This document shows, one piece after another, positions 11,601-24,144 of a stretch of DNA of 64,000 bases. Position 1 is the first letter of the stretch. Every line of letters starts with the position of its first letter. A program made the position numbers and the translations under genes. The notes under the pieces were generated by a model, which was not told the DNA's origin, did not search any database, and worked only from the letters and a program-made list of their open reading frames with translations. Source of the stretch: Coriaria nepalensis (lineage: Eukaryota > Streptophyta > Magnoliopsida > Cucurbitales > Coriariaceae); assembly GCA_027186245.1 (NCBI GenBank), contig CP114482.1, forward strand, positions 67,001-131,000. Direction: 5' to 3'.

Positions 11601-14600
11601 TCCTTGTATTTGTAGTTGGTTCTCATCTACAATCCTCTAGGATGGAGAAGAGAGGAAACAATACGAATTCCGGTAAGTAGTTGGTTATTATGCTATTTCT
11701 AATTAGGTGATCTGCATGCATACTGCATATGGGTTATTGCTTATTGAACTTTCTACAGGTTTCAACAGAGGAGGTTATTGTTCATGATTCTAGTGGGAAA
11801 GAAATTGAATCTCAGCTTCTACCCATATCTAATGCCACTTTGCGCATTAGGAATAACTATGTTAGAGCATACCTCGGTAAATCAACAAGTGAAACACCAC
11901 AGTATTGGCTTGCATTTTCAGCTTCTGTTCCCCCCATTGGTTTCAGCTCTTACACTCTGTCTAGGGCAACAGAGGCAGGTTCGCTTTTACTTTTCCATGC
12001 ATATTCCCATTTTCATCCAATTGGAAAGGAGAACAGTTATTTCCAATCTGTTAATATAAATAGGTCCTCAGTTGTCTTCCCCCCCCCCCCCCCCCTCATC
12101 TGAAATGAAGGATCTAGGTCAACCATGTCCACCCTATCTACATCGGGGAATAGTGTAGATAATACTGTGGAAGTTGGGCAGGGAAGTTTAAAGCTACGCT
12201 TTTCTGGAGAAGGAAAACTTACTCATTACTTAAACAGTAGAGATTTGGTATGCTAATACTTTCTTGTTTTAAGTTTCGAAGTGCAACTCTATTTATATTC
12301 TGAGATTTTCCCTTCCCTGTAATTACTTGAGTTCCAACATGCACTTAATGTGAACGGTAGTAGTTGCCATAGCCTAAAGGTTTCCTTGATGAATTGGTGG
12401 TGTATCTTTATTATTGAATTCACTTGTCACTGAAGGTTGGAGCAGCTGCTGAGCAAACATTTAAATACTATTCTGGAAGTGATGGGACAGATAAAGATCC
12501 TCAGGTAATTTCATCTCTATTCAATAAATTCTTACAATTGCAAGTTGATTTCAAATTCAAATGTCTTTGGTTGGTTGTAGGCTTCTGGGGCTTATGTCTT
12601 CCGTCCAAATGGTACACATGGAATTGAATCTGAACGACAGGTGATTATGTGCATTTAAATTTCAATATATCTGTTTGACAAATAAAGACGTGTAGCTATG
12701 AATGAAACCCTCAAAAGAGAAATTAAATTATCTGAAAGCAAGAAGAAAATCTATTCTTGTCCCAGGCTCCCTTAATGGTTGTGCGGGGTACAGTACTGGA
12801 TGAAGTGCAACAACAGCTAAATCCATGGGTCTCTCAGGTGCCTTTCCCACTGTGGACACTCTCTTTTGCAGAGAGTAGAGTTATGTCATTTACTCTGACT
12901 AACCCCATTACACATGCATGAACAGATTACTAGGGTGTACAAGGGAAAGGACCATGCAGAAGTTGAATTTTCTGTACGTATTTAGACCTTTCTTATTTCG
13001 CTGCTGTGTGGCTGAAAAATCATGGAGTTTATTTGTTTAATGGTGTATGCCTAATAATAGATTGGGCCCATACCTGTGGATGATGGGATTGGGAAAGAGA
13101 TTGTAACTCAAATTACGACTACAATGAAGACCAATAGAACATTCTACACAGACTCTAATGGACGTGATTTTATTAAAAGGGTATACCTGCCTGTTCCTTT
13201 TTCTTCTTTTTTTTTTAACTTCTAGAAATGTTTAATATATTGTCTCACAGTAGACTGAATTTTATTATTTCAGTTCACCGCTGTCTTCATCAGTAAAATT
13301 GTTTTTTGTGATATTTTTTTTGAAGAAAATGGATATATCCTCTTTTTTCCTTCTTGTGCATAGAGTGGTATTGTGTCGGAGTACTCTCATTTTATACTTG
13401 CATGTGATCTGCAGATTCGAGATTTCCGGACTGATTGGGACCTGCAAGTCAACCAACCAGTTGCTGGAAATTATTACCCTGTATGTTGTATATCTATCTT
13501 AAGATAACTCATTTTTGCCTCCATAAATAAATAAAGGCAGTCCAGATTCTACCCTCTGCTTTTCTTCATTTTTTCTAGATCAATCTTGGAATTTATGTTC
13601 AAGATGATAGTACAGAACTATCTATATTGGTGGATCGCTCAGTTGGAGGGTCCAGTTTAGTGGATGGTCAAATAGAGCTGATGCTCCATAGGTTTCTCAC
13701 CTTTCATTGCCCTTTATGACATTCTTTTCTTAGTTGGTTTTATTCTTGTGTAGTGAATTTGATCTTTATAATTCATTGTCATGATCTGGTATCTCTTGAT
13801 TTTGTAGGAGGTTGGTACATGATGATTCCAGGGGTGTTGGTGAGGCCCTGAATGAAACTGTTTGTGTTCTTGATAATTGTGAAGGTCTAACTGTAAGCAT
13901 ACCTTGGCCACTACATATGTCCTTTGGAAATTATAAAAAAAAAAAAGAATATGTCCCTGTTTTCTGGGTCGTCTATCACTCGGACAAAATTTGGTCTCTT
14001 CTTTTGATTGAAATCCACAATTATGCAGATCCTGGGGAAATATTACCTGAGAATTGATAAACTAGGAGAAGGTGCTAGGTGGCGTCGCACGGTCGGCCAA
14101 GAGCTATATTCTCCACTTCTCCTAGCCTTTACTGAAGAGGTAAAACGGTAAATAAAATGATATTTAGGGAATGATAAGGTTAAGTATCAATTTCCCTTTT
14201 GGCAGGATGCAAATACTAGGATCGATTTGCGTATTCCAACTTTTTCAGCAATGGATCCATCCTACACGTTACCAGACAACGTTGCATTGATAACTCTCCA
14301 GGTATAAGTGTATGACTGCTCTGGGAAATGCCTTGGAATCCATCTGCCTATGACTAAAACTAGGGGTGAGCAGGTCGGTTTCCTCCCCCAAAAAATTATG
14401 CAATGCGGTGTGCAGGGCCCCGCAATAGGGGTGAGCTAGTCACTCCAAACCTGATCGAACCGCACCTAGCCGCACATTTCAGTGCGGTGCGGTCGGTTTC
14501 CTCCCCCAAAAAATAAGTGTGCAGGGTCCCGCAATATGATTTTTTTTTATAAAGAATATATGAACTTTATATACTTTGATGATTTGATTATATACGGTTC

Positions 14601-16171
14601 GATACTTTGATTTGAGGCGTCGAGCATCTCGAAGATCTATTTTGTTTTGTATGCTTATAATGCCTAGTTTGATACTTTTATCAGTTCATGATACGTTAAA
14701 CTGGTAATCGAAGCTGTGGTACTCGACGGGTCGAAGGCCCCATCGATCCGTTGAGTAAACTAGCATTTGAACCGTACACCTATTACTATATTATATATGC
14801 TACTACAAAAGCATTTTTTTTGTCATTAAAAATTAAAAAAAGAAGAATTAAAATCCGCATCCCGCACCGCAACCGCGTCGAAATTCACCGTTGCGGTGCA
14901 GTCGGTGTGGTGTCCAAAATACAAAAATGTGGTGTGGTGCCGGGCGGTGCGCATCACATAATTTTGATGCGGTGTGAAAACCGCACCGTGCACATACCTA
15001 CCTTGCAATATGAATTTTTTTTGAAGAATATATGAACTTTATATATTTTGATGATATAATTTGATAATTTTATTTGGATTGTTTTTTATTTCTTATTTTT
15101 AAGATTATAACTAGTTTGCTCTATGTTTATGCTAGCAGTTATGGGTTTAAAGTTCGAAGGGTATCTTACAAAATTAGAGTTGAAGGTCTCGAGGCCCTGA
15201 GATGCATAGACCGACGTCTCACATGTCGGTCTGCGGTCGAAGGGTCGAAGAGCATCTCACATAAATTAGAATTGAAGGGTTGAAGGATTTTTTTTCTTAT
15301 GATACATTAAAGCATTTTTTGTCATTAAAAACTGCACACCGCACCGAAATTCACCGGAGCGGTGCGGTCGGTGCTGTGTCCAAAATAAAAAAATGTGGTG
15401 TGGTTTCGGGCCCCCGTACCATAAAAATTCGGTGCGATGCGGTGCCGAAACCGCACCATGCACATAGCTAACTGAAACTTAGCCTTCCTACTGTTTTCTA
15501 GTCCAGTTTCCAGATATGTGACTTCCTTCATGATGCAGGAACTTGAAAGTGGAAAAGTGCTTCTTAGACTGGCTCACCTATACGAGGTATCATTCTCAAT
15601 CTCAATTTTAATTTCTTACTTGATTGTTTTGGAAATGTATGGCCGCAACTCTTTCTGAGAAAAGATGGGGGAGGCTGCTTACTGAAAACTGAAAAGAGAG
15701 AGCTACATGAATTTGAGAAAACTAGTTAGGCTGCTGATTTTCTTGCTCTTACTAGAGAAGTGGGTAGATGTTGAATTTGTTACTTTCTAATTCTTACATC
15801 ATGTGATGAGAAGATTGGAGAGGACAAAGAGTATTCTACATTGACAAGCGTGGAGCTGAAGAAGCTATTTGCAGATAGAAAGGTAAGAACTGTTAGCAAT
15901 ATTGAAAATGGCTGCTGCTGCTTCTCAAAATTGGGTTTGTGTGCAGATAGAGGAGGTGAGAGAGATGAGTCTGTCCGGAAATCAAGGAAGAGGGGAGATG
16001 GAAGAGAAGAGATTAAAGTGGAAAGTAGAACAAGATGGGTCGGGAGAGGCAGAGGTAGTGAGGGGAGGCAGAGTTGACAGTTCGGAGCTGGTGGTAGAAC
16101 TGGGTCCTATGGAAATCCGCACTTTCGTTGTTTCCTTTTCTAATTACCTCCAGCAAGTGGCTGCTTACTAG
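8643..16171 (+). CDS. Acid (lysosomal-type) alpha-mannosidase, glycoside hydrolase family 38
   Basis: Removes alpha-linked mannose from N-glycans in the vacuole or apoplast. I assembled 29 exons (8643-8846, 8982-9065, 9170-9258, 9356-9530, 9721-9840, 9925-10008, 10099-10170, 10291-10404, 10574-10674, 10752-10845, 10962-11129, 11238-11318, 11469-11534, 11616-11672, 11759-11978, 12111-12247, 12436-12504, 12581-12640, 12766-12837, 12926-12973, 13061-13180, 13415-13480, 13579-13691, 13808-13892, 14029-14139, 14206-14301, 15539-15586, 15814-15882, 15947-16171), 1015 residues, the normal length. A hydrophobic signal peptide covers residues 1-20. HSHDD at 45-49 and H409/H410 of [11 protein letters not shown] are metal-site motifs, and D169 in [10 protein letters not shown] is the expected nucleophile. 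The C-terminal block KLVVELxPMEIRTF is also conserved (here [14 protein letters not shown]). Intron 12 starts GC rather than GT. Intron 26 carries a 1.1-kb element. All junctions keep frame, so the gene looks functional. Confidence 0.94.
14345..15480. mobile_element. hAT-like non-autonomous element, doubled, in mannosidase intron 26
   Basis: The insert contains two heads (TAGGGGTGAGCAGGTCGG near 14361 and AGGGGTGAGCTAGTC near 14426) and two diverged bodies of about 480 bases (14520-15000 and 15003-15471). Both bodies contain the phrase TATATGAACTTTATATA, then GCATTTTTTGTCATTAAAAA, then a GC-rich tail of GCGGTGCGGTCGGTG, GTGTCCAAAATA and AAACCGCACC. They end TGCACATACCTA and TGCACATAGCTA. Alternating GCGGT and ACCGC words and the GGGGTG/TGCAC ends resemble plant hAT-type MITEs. 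There is no transposase. I could not find clear eight-base target duplications. Confidence 0.6.
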
Positions 16172-16559
16172 ACTAGAGTAGAAGAAGAAATGAAGCTGGG
16201 GCAGGGGGTTGCGTGTATTCTGTAATGTATTATACGTATGGCTATGCCTAACGGTTTATATTGAGAATGATGTGAGCATTTACATTCGCATTCAACTGCC
16301 GCTGTTTATTATGGACCAAGGTAGTTTGTTGTTCCTACAAGCATACGAGGTTATGTCCACTGTCTTGACCGTTGCATGCTTGCTTGATACAGGAACGAAC
16401 AGTAATGAGTGTGAATGTATGATAGTCTCTTTTATAGTCTATATATTGGCTTTTATGAGCTTAGCTTGATTCTTCTGTTTGACCAAAACTAAACTGTTAA
16501 ACTAGAGAAACGTGTTTCTAAGCGCTTGATATTTTAATAACTTATTTTAGGGAGAGTCA
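16172..16559 (+). other. Alpha-mannosidase 3' UTR and flank
   Basis: Moderately GC-balanced sequence following the mannosidase stop, with no conserved coding potential. A short open frame at 16209-16469 has no protein character I recognise. Confidence 0.5.
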
Positions 16560-18180
16560 ATCTAATCAGAGGACCATTAAAATTTAGACTGAAATTTTTG
16601 TTTAATAATTTTATATTGATTTTAGATGTTATAAATTTATAAAAAAATTATATTATAAAAGTAGATTTTTATAGAGTCCAGAAATACTTAAATTGAAATT
16701 ATATAATTCGAGATAAATATTTTTTAAGTTGATTGGTTTTAGACTGAAATTATAATTTTGGACTGAATATTCATATCGAAATCTTTGTCCAATAATTTTG
16801 AATTAATTTTAGATATTATAAAACCATATAAACATATAACAAAACAATATACTCTTAAATATTTATATGGAGTCTAGAAACACTTTAATCAAAATTATAT
16901 AATCCGAGATAAAAAAAATGTAAAGTTGATTGGTTTTAGACCAAAATCATAATTCAAACTGAACAACTATATCATAAAATTAAACTCGTATATCTTTCCA
17001 TAGAGTTTAAGAATAATTAAATCGGAATTATATAACCTGAGATACATATTTTTGAAGTTGACTAGTTCTAGTCCAAAATCTTTGTTCAGTAATTTTGGAA
17101 AAATTTCAGATGTTAAAATCATAAAAAAAATATATATCATACAAATATACTCTTAGAGCTTTTCATAGTCTTACATTAATCGAAGTTATATAATCTGAGA
17201 TAAAAATTCTTGAACTTGACTGGTTCCTGACCGAAATCATGATTTCGAATTGAACATTCAAACTGAAATTTTCGTCTAACAATTTTGGACTGGTTTAATA
17301 TGTTATAAAATTATTAAAAATATATATATCATAAAAATAGACTCATATATTTCCATAGAATTTAGAAACACTTCAATTGGAGTTATATAACTCGAGAAAA
17401 AAATTTTAAGTTGATCGGTTCCGAACCAAAATCATGATTTTGGACTGAACATTCAGACCAAAATCTTTGTTCAACAATTTTGGACCAGTTCTAGATATTA
17501 TAAAATTGAAGGAAAAATATATCATAAAAATATACATTTAGATATTTCCATAAAATACAAGAACACCTTAATCAAAATTATATAACCATAGATACAAATT
17601 CTTGAAGTCAACTGGCTCCAGACCGAAATCATGATTTCAGACTGAACATTCAGACCAAAATCTTTGTCCAATAATTTTAGAGTGGTTGTAGATGTTATAA
17701 AATCATTAAAAAATTCATAACAAATAGACTCTTATATATTTCCATAGAGTTCAAAAATGCCTAAATTAGAGTTATATAAGAGGAGATACAAATTCTTGAA
17801 GTTGATTGGTTTTATACTGAAATCATGATTTTGGACTAAATATTCAGACCGAAATATTTATCAAATAATTTTGGACTAGTTTCAAATGTTATAAAATCAT
17901 AGAAGCAATATATCATAAAATAAACTCTTAAAGATTTCCTTAGAGTCTAAAAATATTTTATTTGAAGTTATATAACTTGAGATAAAAATTCTTAAAAATA
18001 ATTGATTCTAGAAATCTTTGTCCAATAATTTTGGACTGGTTCCAGATATTTTAAAATTATAAAAAAAAATATATTGTAAAAATAAGCACTTATAGTTTTC
18101 CATAGAATCTAAGAATACTTCAATCAGAATTATATAATACGAGATAAAAAAATTTTAAAATTGACTGGAAAAAAAAAAAA
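16560..18180. repeat. Degenerate tandem satellite, period about 170-200 bases
   Basis: The sentence (GACCGAAATCTTTGTCCAAT)AATTTTGGACTGG recurs near 16593, 16770, 17060, 17258, 17447, 17649, 17845 and 18005. Each copy is followed by a TTATAAAATCAT block, then TTCCATAGAGTCTA, then TTATATAACCGAGATA and TCTTGAAGTTGACTGG. Spacing is about 170-200 bases, except one gap of about 290. Copies are clearly diverged, with no open reading frame. Confidence 0.8.
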
Positions 18181-18219
18181 AAAAGGATCAAGATTTTAGC
18201 CTAACCGATTTAGATTGAA

Positions 18220-18510
18220 ATCTTGTCCCATACTGAAATTATGATTTCGATTAGGGATAATAGACTTCAAAATTAAATTTAGACTTCAAACCTTAAACTT
18301 AAATGCTAAATACAAACCTTAACACTAGACTTTAAATCTTAGACTTCAAATCTTAAACTTAAACCCTAAATATGAATCTTAAACCTTAAACTTAAACTTT
18401 AAACATAAACTTAAAATCTTAAATCTAAACGTTAAACCTTATACTTAAACTCTAAACATAAACCTTAAACTTAGAATCAAACATTAAACATAAATCCTAA
18501 ACTTAAGAAT
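18220..18510. repeat. Telomere-like degenerate heptamer tract
   Basis: Runs of CTTAAAC, CCTAAAT, CCTTAAAC and two AAACCCTAAA words occur in one orientation and resemble decayed plant telomere repeat (CCCTAAA). The tract follows directly on the satellite. Confidence 0.55.
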
Positions 18511-19208
18511 AAAAAAATAAAAAGATTTTGACCTATTTTGGTCAGGCCGAAATATTTAATGTTTAGGTCAGAACTACAAAACTTTTCATTCTCCAACGAA
18601 GGACAACAAAGGTACAAATACTTCTTATTTGATGAAGAAATGAGCAAATCAGAACTACGAGCAACTCAGAGTAAGGACGTCTATTTTTTCCAGTTGAAGG
18701 ATCATAACCTCTGCATTTTTAGGAAAGGAAGAAAAAAAAAAAGATAAGGAAGAAGAAAAAGAGAGAGTATAAGTGTAATTTCGTATTTTATTTATTAAAT
18801 ATAAAATATATAATAAGATAAGTAAAGTTAATTAATTAATAAGACAAATAAAAAAAAAAATTTATTTGACAAACTTTTTTTTGGACTTAAAGTAATTTAA
18901 CTAATGGGAGGATTAGTTAACTTGGTCTAACTAAAATCTCGATCGATATTCTTCGTTATTTTATTAATGATAAGAAAATCTCTATTTATTTTTTATTTTT
19001 ATTTTTTAATTTACTTATTTATTTTTTAAAGTCAAGTAAAAAGAATTTAAGAATCGAGTCGTTTAGCAAAATGTATAGAGTATCATTTTATCAAATTATC
19101 TCTCTGGCTAATCCTCTCCATATAAGGGAATGTGTCGTGTTCTATGTATGTGCTGTAGCCGTGGCTGAACGCGACCAGGAAAGTTCCCCAGTCCTTTCGA
19201 AGATTTTC
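18511..19208 (+). other. Upstream region of the RNF10-like gene
   Basis: AT-rich DNA without a recognisable gene. A frame opens at an ATG at 19071, in phase with the RING gene start at 19209, but the intervening residues are not conserved-looking. Confidence 0.45.
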
Positions 19209-22200
19209 ATGTCCATCTTGCCTTCTCACACCCAAGGTCCCTCATCGTCGTCTTCTTCTTCCTCAATTCCCTCTTTGAACCTTGATTCTCAACATGGGGA
19301 GATCAGCTTTCTCTCACCACAACACCAATTCCTCCGATCCCTTCGAATCGAGGATTCCCAACCTACCGTCCCTGATTCCCCTCATAATTCAGGTATTCTA
19401 TTTTTATTTTATCTGGTTTTTGTATGCAATTCCTTTCAGTTCAATTCAATTCTTGCCCTTCAACTCGATAATTCACTTTTCCCTTTTCTTGATTTGTGAT
19501 GAAAAAAAACTTCTTTTTTCTTATCACTTCTTTTTCAATTGCAGTCCTTGCAATTTTGATTTCGTATTCAATGGATTCGGAGTCGTTATATTATTATCTT
19601 TTGTGGTCCATTTTGTACCATGATTAGGATAAAAATTATTTCTTGCGGGAACATTTGAACAGACTCAGCCAGTAGAGTCAAGTGTTCTCTAACAGCATCT
19701 CAGCCTTTGGTTTCAGTGCTACTCCCGTTTTGCTGTTGTGTATTTTAGCCCATGATTTTGAACAGGGTTTTTCTTCTGCCTGATGGTATCTAACAGCCTA
19801 AAATATACATGTCCACTTTGGAGTTAGTAATTATGCTTACTTCCCTATATGGCAGGCGCATCGGCTCAAGCTGCACAAGATTCTGGTGGATCTTCCAAAA
19901 AGGTTTATGTCATTGATTAATTCATCCTCTCCTCTTCTAGAAAGCCTAAGCCATGTTGAGCAAACACCTATTCTTAATATTCGCACTTATATGCTTATCA
20001 TGAGCTATTCTTTCTAGGTAAATGAAGCGGAGACACAAAATGGTGTGAAGACTTCATTTCATGAAAACACAAGCAGTCGTTCATGGCATCATTCGGGTGG
20101 GCCAGGAGTTAGATCAGTCCATTTCAGAGGAAAAACGGTAGACATGTCTTCTCAAGGTGAGCGAAGTGCTGGGACAGTTAGCTCTCCTGTTAGTACTCCA
20201 TCTTCAACTGGAAGAAGAGCCCAAATGATGAATGCCAACCACTTGCTGAATTTTCATTATGATCCCATTCCTCGGCCTCAACCCAGAGCTCCTCCTCCAC
20301 GAAGGCAACAGAAGATAAAGCCATACAAAAAAGATCTATTTCTTCAGGCTAATTACAAATTCGTAGTACTAGATTCAGGGAATTATTCTCCAGAGTCTAT
20401 GGATCCCGATAAGATGCTGCGGTGGGAGGATATTATATGTGTCAGATACTCAACACCATCTTTGGTTCAGTGCCCTATCTGTTTGGAATATCCTCTATGT
20501 CCACAAATGTCCTCATGCGGACATATTTTTTGTTTCCCCTGTATTTTGCGTTACTTATTAATGGGTGAGGAGGATCACAAAGGTGAATGCTGGAAAAGAT
20601 GCCCTTTATGTTTTGTGATGATATCTCCAAAGGATTTGTACACTGTGTACATTGAGAATGTGAAGCAGTATTCAATTGGTGATACCATAGTTTTCATGCT
20701 TTTAACCCGTCAAAAAGAGTCATTCAGTATATCATATAAAAATCGCCAAGAGAGTGATGGCATGTCGGTTGGCCACAATGATATCTATGATCCTATCTCA
20801 AAGTTTACATTTACCTCAGATGTGGACCTCTCTGTTAGAGAAGCGATATCAGATCTAGATGAATGGTTGGTTAAAGCACATTTAGGGCTTGTTGATGACC
20901 TCGAGAGGCTTCCATATGTTTCAGCTGCAATGGAGCAATTAGAACAGAGGAAAAAGTATTGGAATGAACACAAGACAAACGGGAGCTCTAAATGTTCTAG
21001 TTATACCGATTCTCAAACAGAATCTCTTTTACTTCGTTCAGCTCCCAATGCGAATGCCATCACCTTTAAGCCAGATGGTAGTTGTTTTGATGAGACTTCT
21101 TATGTGGTTGAATCGTTGGATAGCCAAGAAAATGTTTCTTCTTCCTATGATGAAAGGAAGAGTGCTCAAAGACATCTAAATGGATATAGAGATGTAATGG
21201 ACAAGGACTCCTACAATTTCTACCAGGTGCCGGATATTCATAATTGTACAGCATCTTTTTCGCTTTATCTATGTATCTGAATTTGATCTCTCATGCAAGG
21301 GCCTCTGATATTTCACATTCACACATGCTATTCCTATTTTCTTATTATAGATTGAGGTATAGACTTATAGCTTGGAGATGCTTATGCTCTGCTTCTGTCT
21401 ATGTCAGGCTGCAGATGGTCAGCTCCTCATTCTTCATCCATTATGCATGAAGTGTCTTCTACACCATTATGGGGGTTATGACATGCTTCCACACAGGTTT
21501 GATTGGAACTTGAATAAAATTCTTAATGCATCATTGGAATCATGCAATATGGTATACAAGAGAGAAATGTGGCATTCGGTACTTTGTTCAGATTTAACTG
21601 ACTTATCCTCTACCACATGGGTCAGGAGTTAGTTTGAGAAGTGGGTTGGTGGAACTGGAATATTACAAATACTATTAAAAACCTTTGTTCATGGTAGATA
21701 TATGGGACAATATGTTTTGGTTCTTAGCTTAGTGAGTTGCTGTTTATCACCTTGTTGTGCCTGATATGTTATGTGGAAATGCATGCTGATTTTTTCATAT
21801 CATCTTTGTTTCAACTATATCTGTAAGAACTGAGGATAACCTTCTTGAAACCGCAAAACCATGGGGTATGCTTCGGTTAATATCATAAGCTTTTTTATGG
21901 GGATAGTTGGAGAATCAGTATATTAGCTGAAATACTCCCAACTTATGCTAACTAGGTGTATTGCTAGCAGCTTTTACCTTCATCTAACCACAATCATTAA
22001 TTGCAGAATAAGTGGAAAGATCCTGCAGTTGGAGACAATAACCCAGACTGAGGCAATGAGGAAGCGCTATCGATATTTAAGTCATTTCTCTTTGACAACA
22101 ACATTTCAGGTAGATATTTTCTGTCGTGTGATTTTTTGATTTTTGCCCCAGGTCATTTAGTGTCTAATTCTTGTTCACCCACCAATATTTTCAGCTTTGC

Positions 22201-23308
22201 GAAATTGATCTCGGTGAACTATTGCCTTCTGCTGCCCTGCTTCCATTTATTGATGAAATAAAGAAACGCGAAAAGCAAAGGAAGCAACTTGCTAAAAAGG
22301 TCATTTTCAGCTTTCATTTCTCAATTCTTGTAGATAGCTTGTTTACCCTTTAGTCATGGTTTGAGGATCCTTATGGTAAGTTGAATACACTTAATTTTAT
22401 GAAGATGGAACATTTTTTTCTCTCTTTCTAGAGTAAGTAAAAGCATAAGATAGATTGGCATATTTATGCTGCTTTTAGACTTGCATTGTAATTCCGTTTC
22501 TAGGAGCTGAAGGAGAAAATCAAGGCAGAAGCTATCACAGAATATCCTATCCCCATATTACCCAATTTTGGACAGTATAGTCACAACGACTCCCCAATGT
22601 TCTCAATGGATGATTTTGAAGGTAACTAAGTACTTGTGTGAATGACTGAATGGTTAGTAAGAGTACTTTCAAATGAAGTCTAATGACGACATGTAACTGT
22701 ATGTGCGTGTAATTTTAAAGATTTCTAGTCCATGTGGAGTTGCAAACTTAGATGGCATGGCATGCAGACTTAGATATAGATTTCAGATTCTATCGATAAA
22801 TCCATATACACACAATGAAGATTTTGACATGCGTTCTATTATCCATGTGTAGCCTTGGGAAGTAGCACAACAACATCAAGCCCCCCAGCTGGTGGAGAAA
22901 GGAAGCTACTCTTTTCTAGTGTTACGAGGCTTGGTTTTGCAGCTTCCCATGATTCTCCCGCCTTGAAAATTGAGGAAACCAATTTTTCCCATAACAATCA
23001 AGTGTCAAGTGACCCATCATCTAGTACCTTGCCAATGATTCCATTTTTTCGTTTTTGGCCTGCTCATTCTTCCACTTTATCTTTTATGGCACTAAATTGT
23101 GTTGCTTTTTTGTGGTGTGGTAGGTTGGAGAGGGTCGGGCGGTAGCCCCTCATCATTTGCTAATGTAATATCAAGAGCCAAGTCAGTTGAAAATATGGAT
23201 GTAGCTGCAGCTGCAGCAGCACCAGAAGCCAAAACAAATGAAGTGGGTAGGAAGGGAAAGAAACCAAGTCGTGTCCTTCTGTCTACGGCTGGTGGGCGCC
23301 GCTACTGA
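19209..23308 (+). CDS. RING-type E3 ubiquitin ligase, RNF10 family
   Basis: A C3HC4 RING protein of the RNF10 type, expected to act as a ubiquitin ligase. Exons: 19209-19392, 19856-19902, 20018-21226, 21408-21496, 22007-22109, 22195-22299, 22504-22621, 22853-23023, 23124-23308, giving 736 residues, with GT-AG junctions in phase. The N-terminus is Ser-rich (MSILPSHTQG then a serine run). A basic Pro-rich segment (RPQPRAPPPRRQQK) precedes NFHYDPIPR, and the family block KKDLFLQANYKFVV leads into the RING at about residues 229-275 (CPICLEYP ... CGHIFCFPC ... CPLC). The C-terminal half holds EIKKREKQRKQLAKK and SFANVISRAKS, which in this family precedes the basic end. The start at 19209 was chosen over 19071 because the serine-rich head then begins the protein. 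Confident on family, less on the exact N-terminus. Confidence 0.88.
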
Positions 23309-24144
23309 CCACCTTGCCTTCAATTCTCTGTACAATATCAGCAGCTGTGAAGATGAATTTTTTTCTTTCCGTATCTTTTCGAATGTCATCAGCTTTTTCC
23401 TTGAAGATATGAAATTCTGTTTGTATGACGTACTAACTTAATAGAAGTCTATTGTATACTAGTACCATACAACGAGCCAGCAAATTACTCGTTAATCTTT
23501 CTCACTCTCTTTCTCTCTCTCTCTCATCGTCTACAACCTAAAAACCTTCTGAATACACTAATGAAAAGAAGCGAAAAGGAAACAAAATTATTGGATTCAT
23601 TTCAAGTTTTTAGTTAATATCATTCATCTTAGCTTCTCCGCTTGCACAACTTGTTAACATGTATCGCCAACGCCGTCGGTCCCAAGCAAGCTGTAAAAAC
23701 CAAAAGCTAAGGGTATATTCCTTTGCTATGCATGAAACTGAACCCAAGACCTTGTGCAAAGCATGAACTCATTTTAATCCACGCTTCTTTCATGCATATT
23801 CAACTACCCCTTGGCTTGTTATCAAAAGCTGAGTGCTTTTGCTTGGCTTGTTGAGGTCCACAGTCCAGAGACTGCACTGTGTCCCTGCTGGCTGCTGTAC
23901 CTCTAATTATAAATCACTAGTTTATATGTTACTCTGAATTTTCATCTGTGTGCGCAAAAACATACCGATACATATAATTACGCAGACAAGAGTAAAGAGG
24001 AAATGAAAGTGCTGAATGAGATAGTTTATTCCAGTCCGCAACCTCAAGTTAATACCAAAACAATGCGGCAAGTTTAATTGCAGACATATAAACGAGTTAA
24101 CATGCCGAAGCAAGAATTAGAGCTGAAGAAAACTGGTACATGAA
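23309..24144. other. Convergent 3' spacer between the RNF10-like and ICE1-like genes
   Basis: Holds the two 3' UTRs. A CT-rich tract (CTCTCTTTCTCTCTCTCTCTC) lies near 23503-23525. No gene is seen. Confidence 0.5.

Noticed and set aside
19071..19208. Upstream in-frame ATG of the RNF10-like gene
   Set aside because: The added residues look like translated leader, and the conserved serine-rich head begins at 19209.
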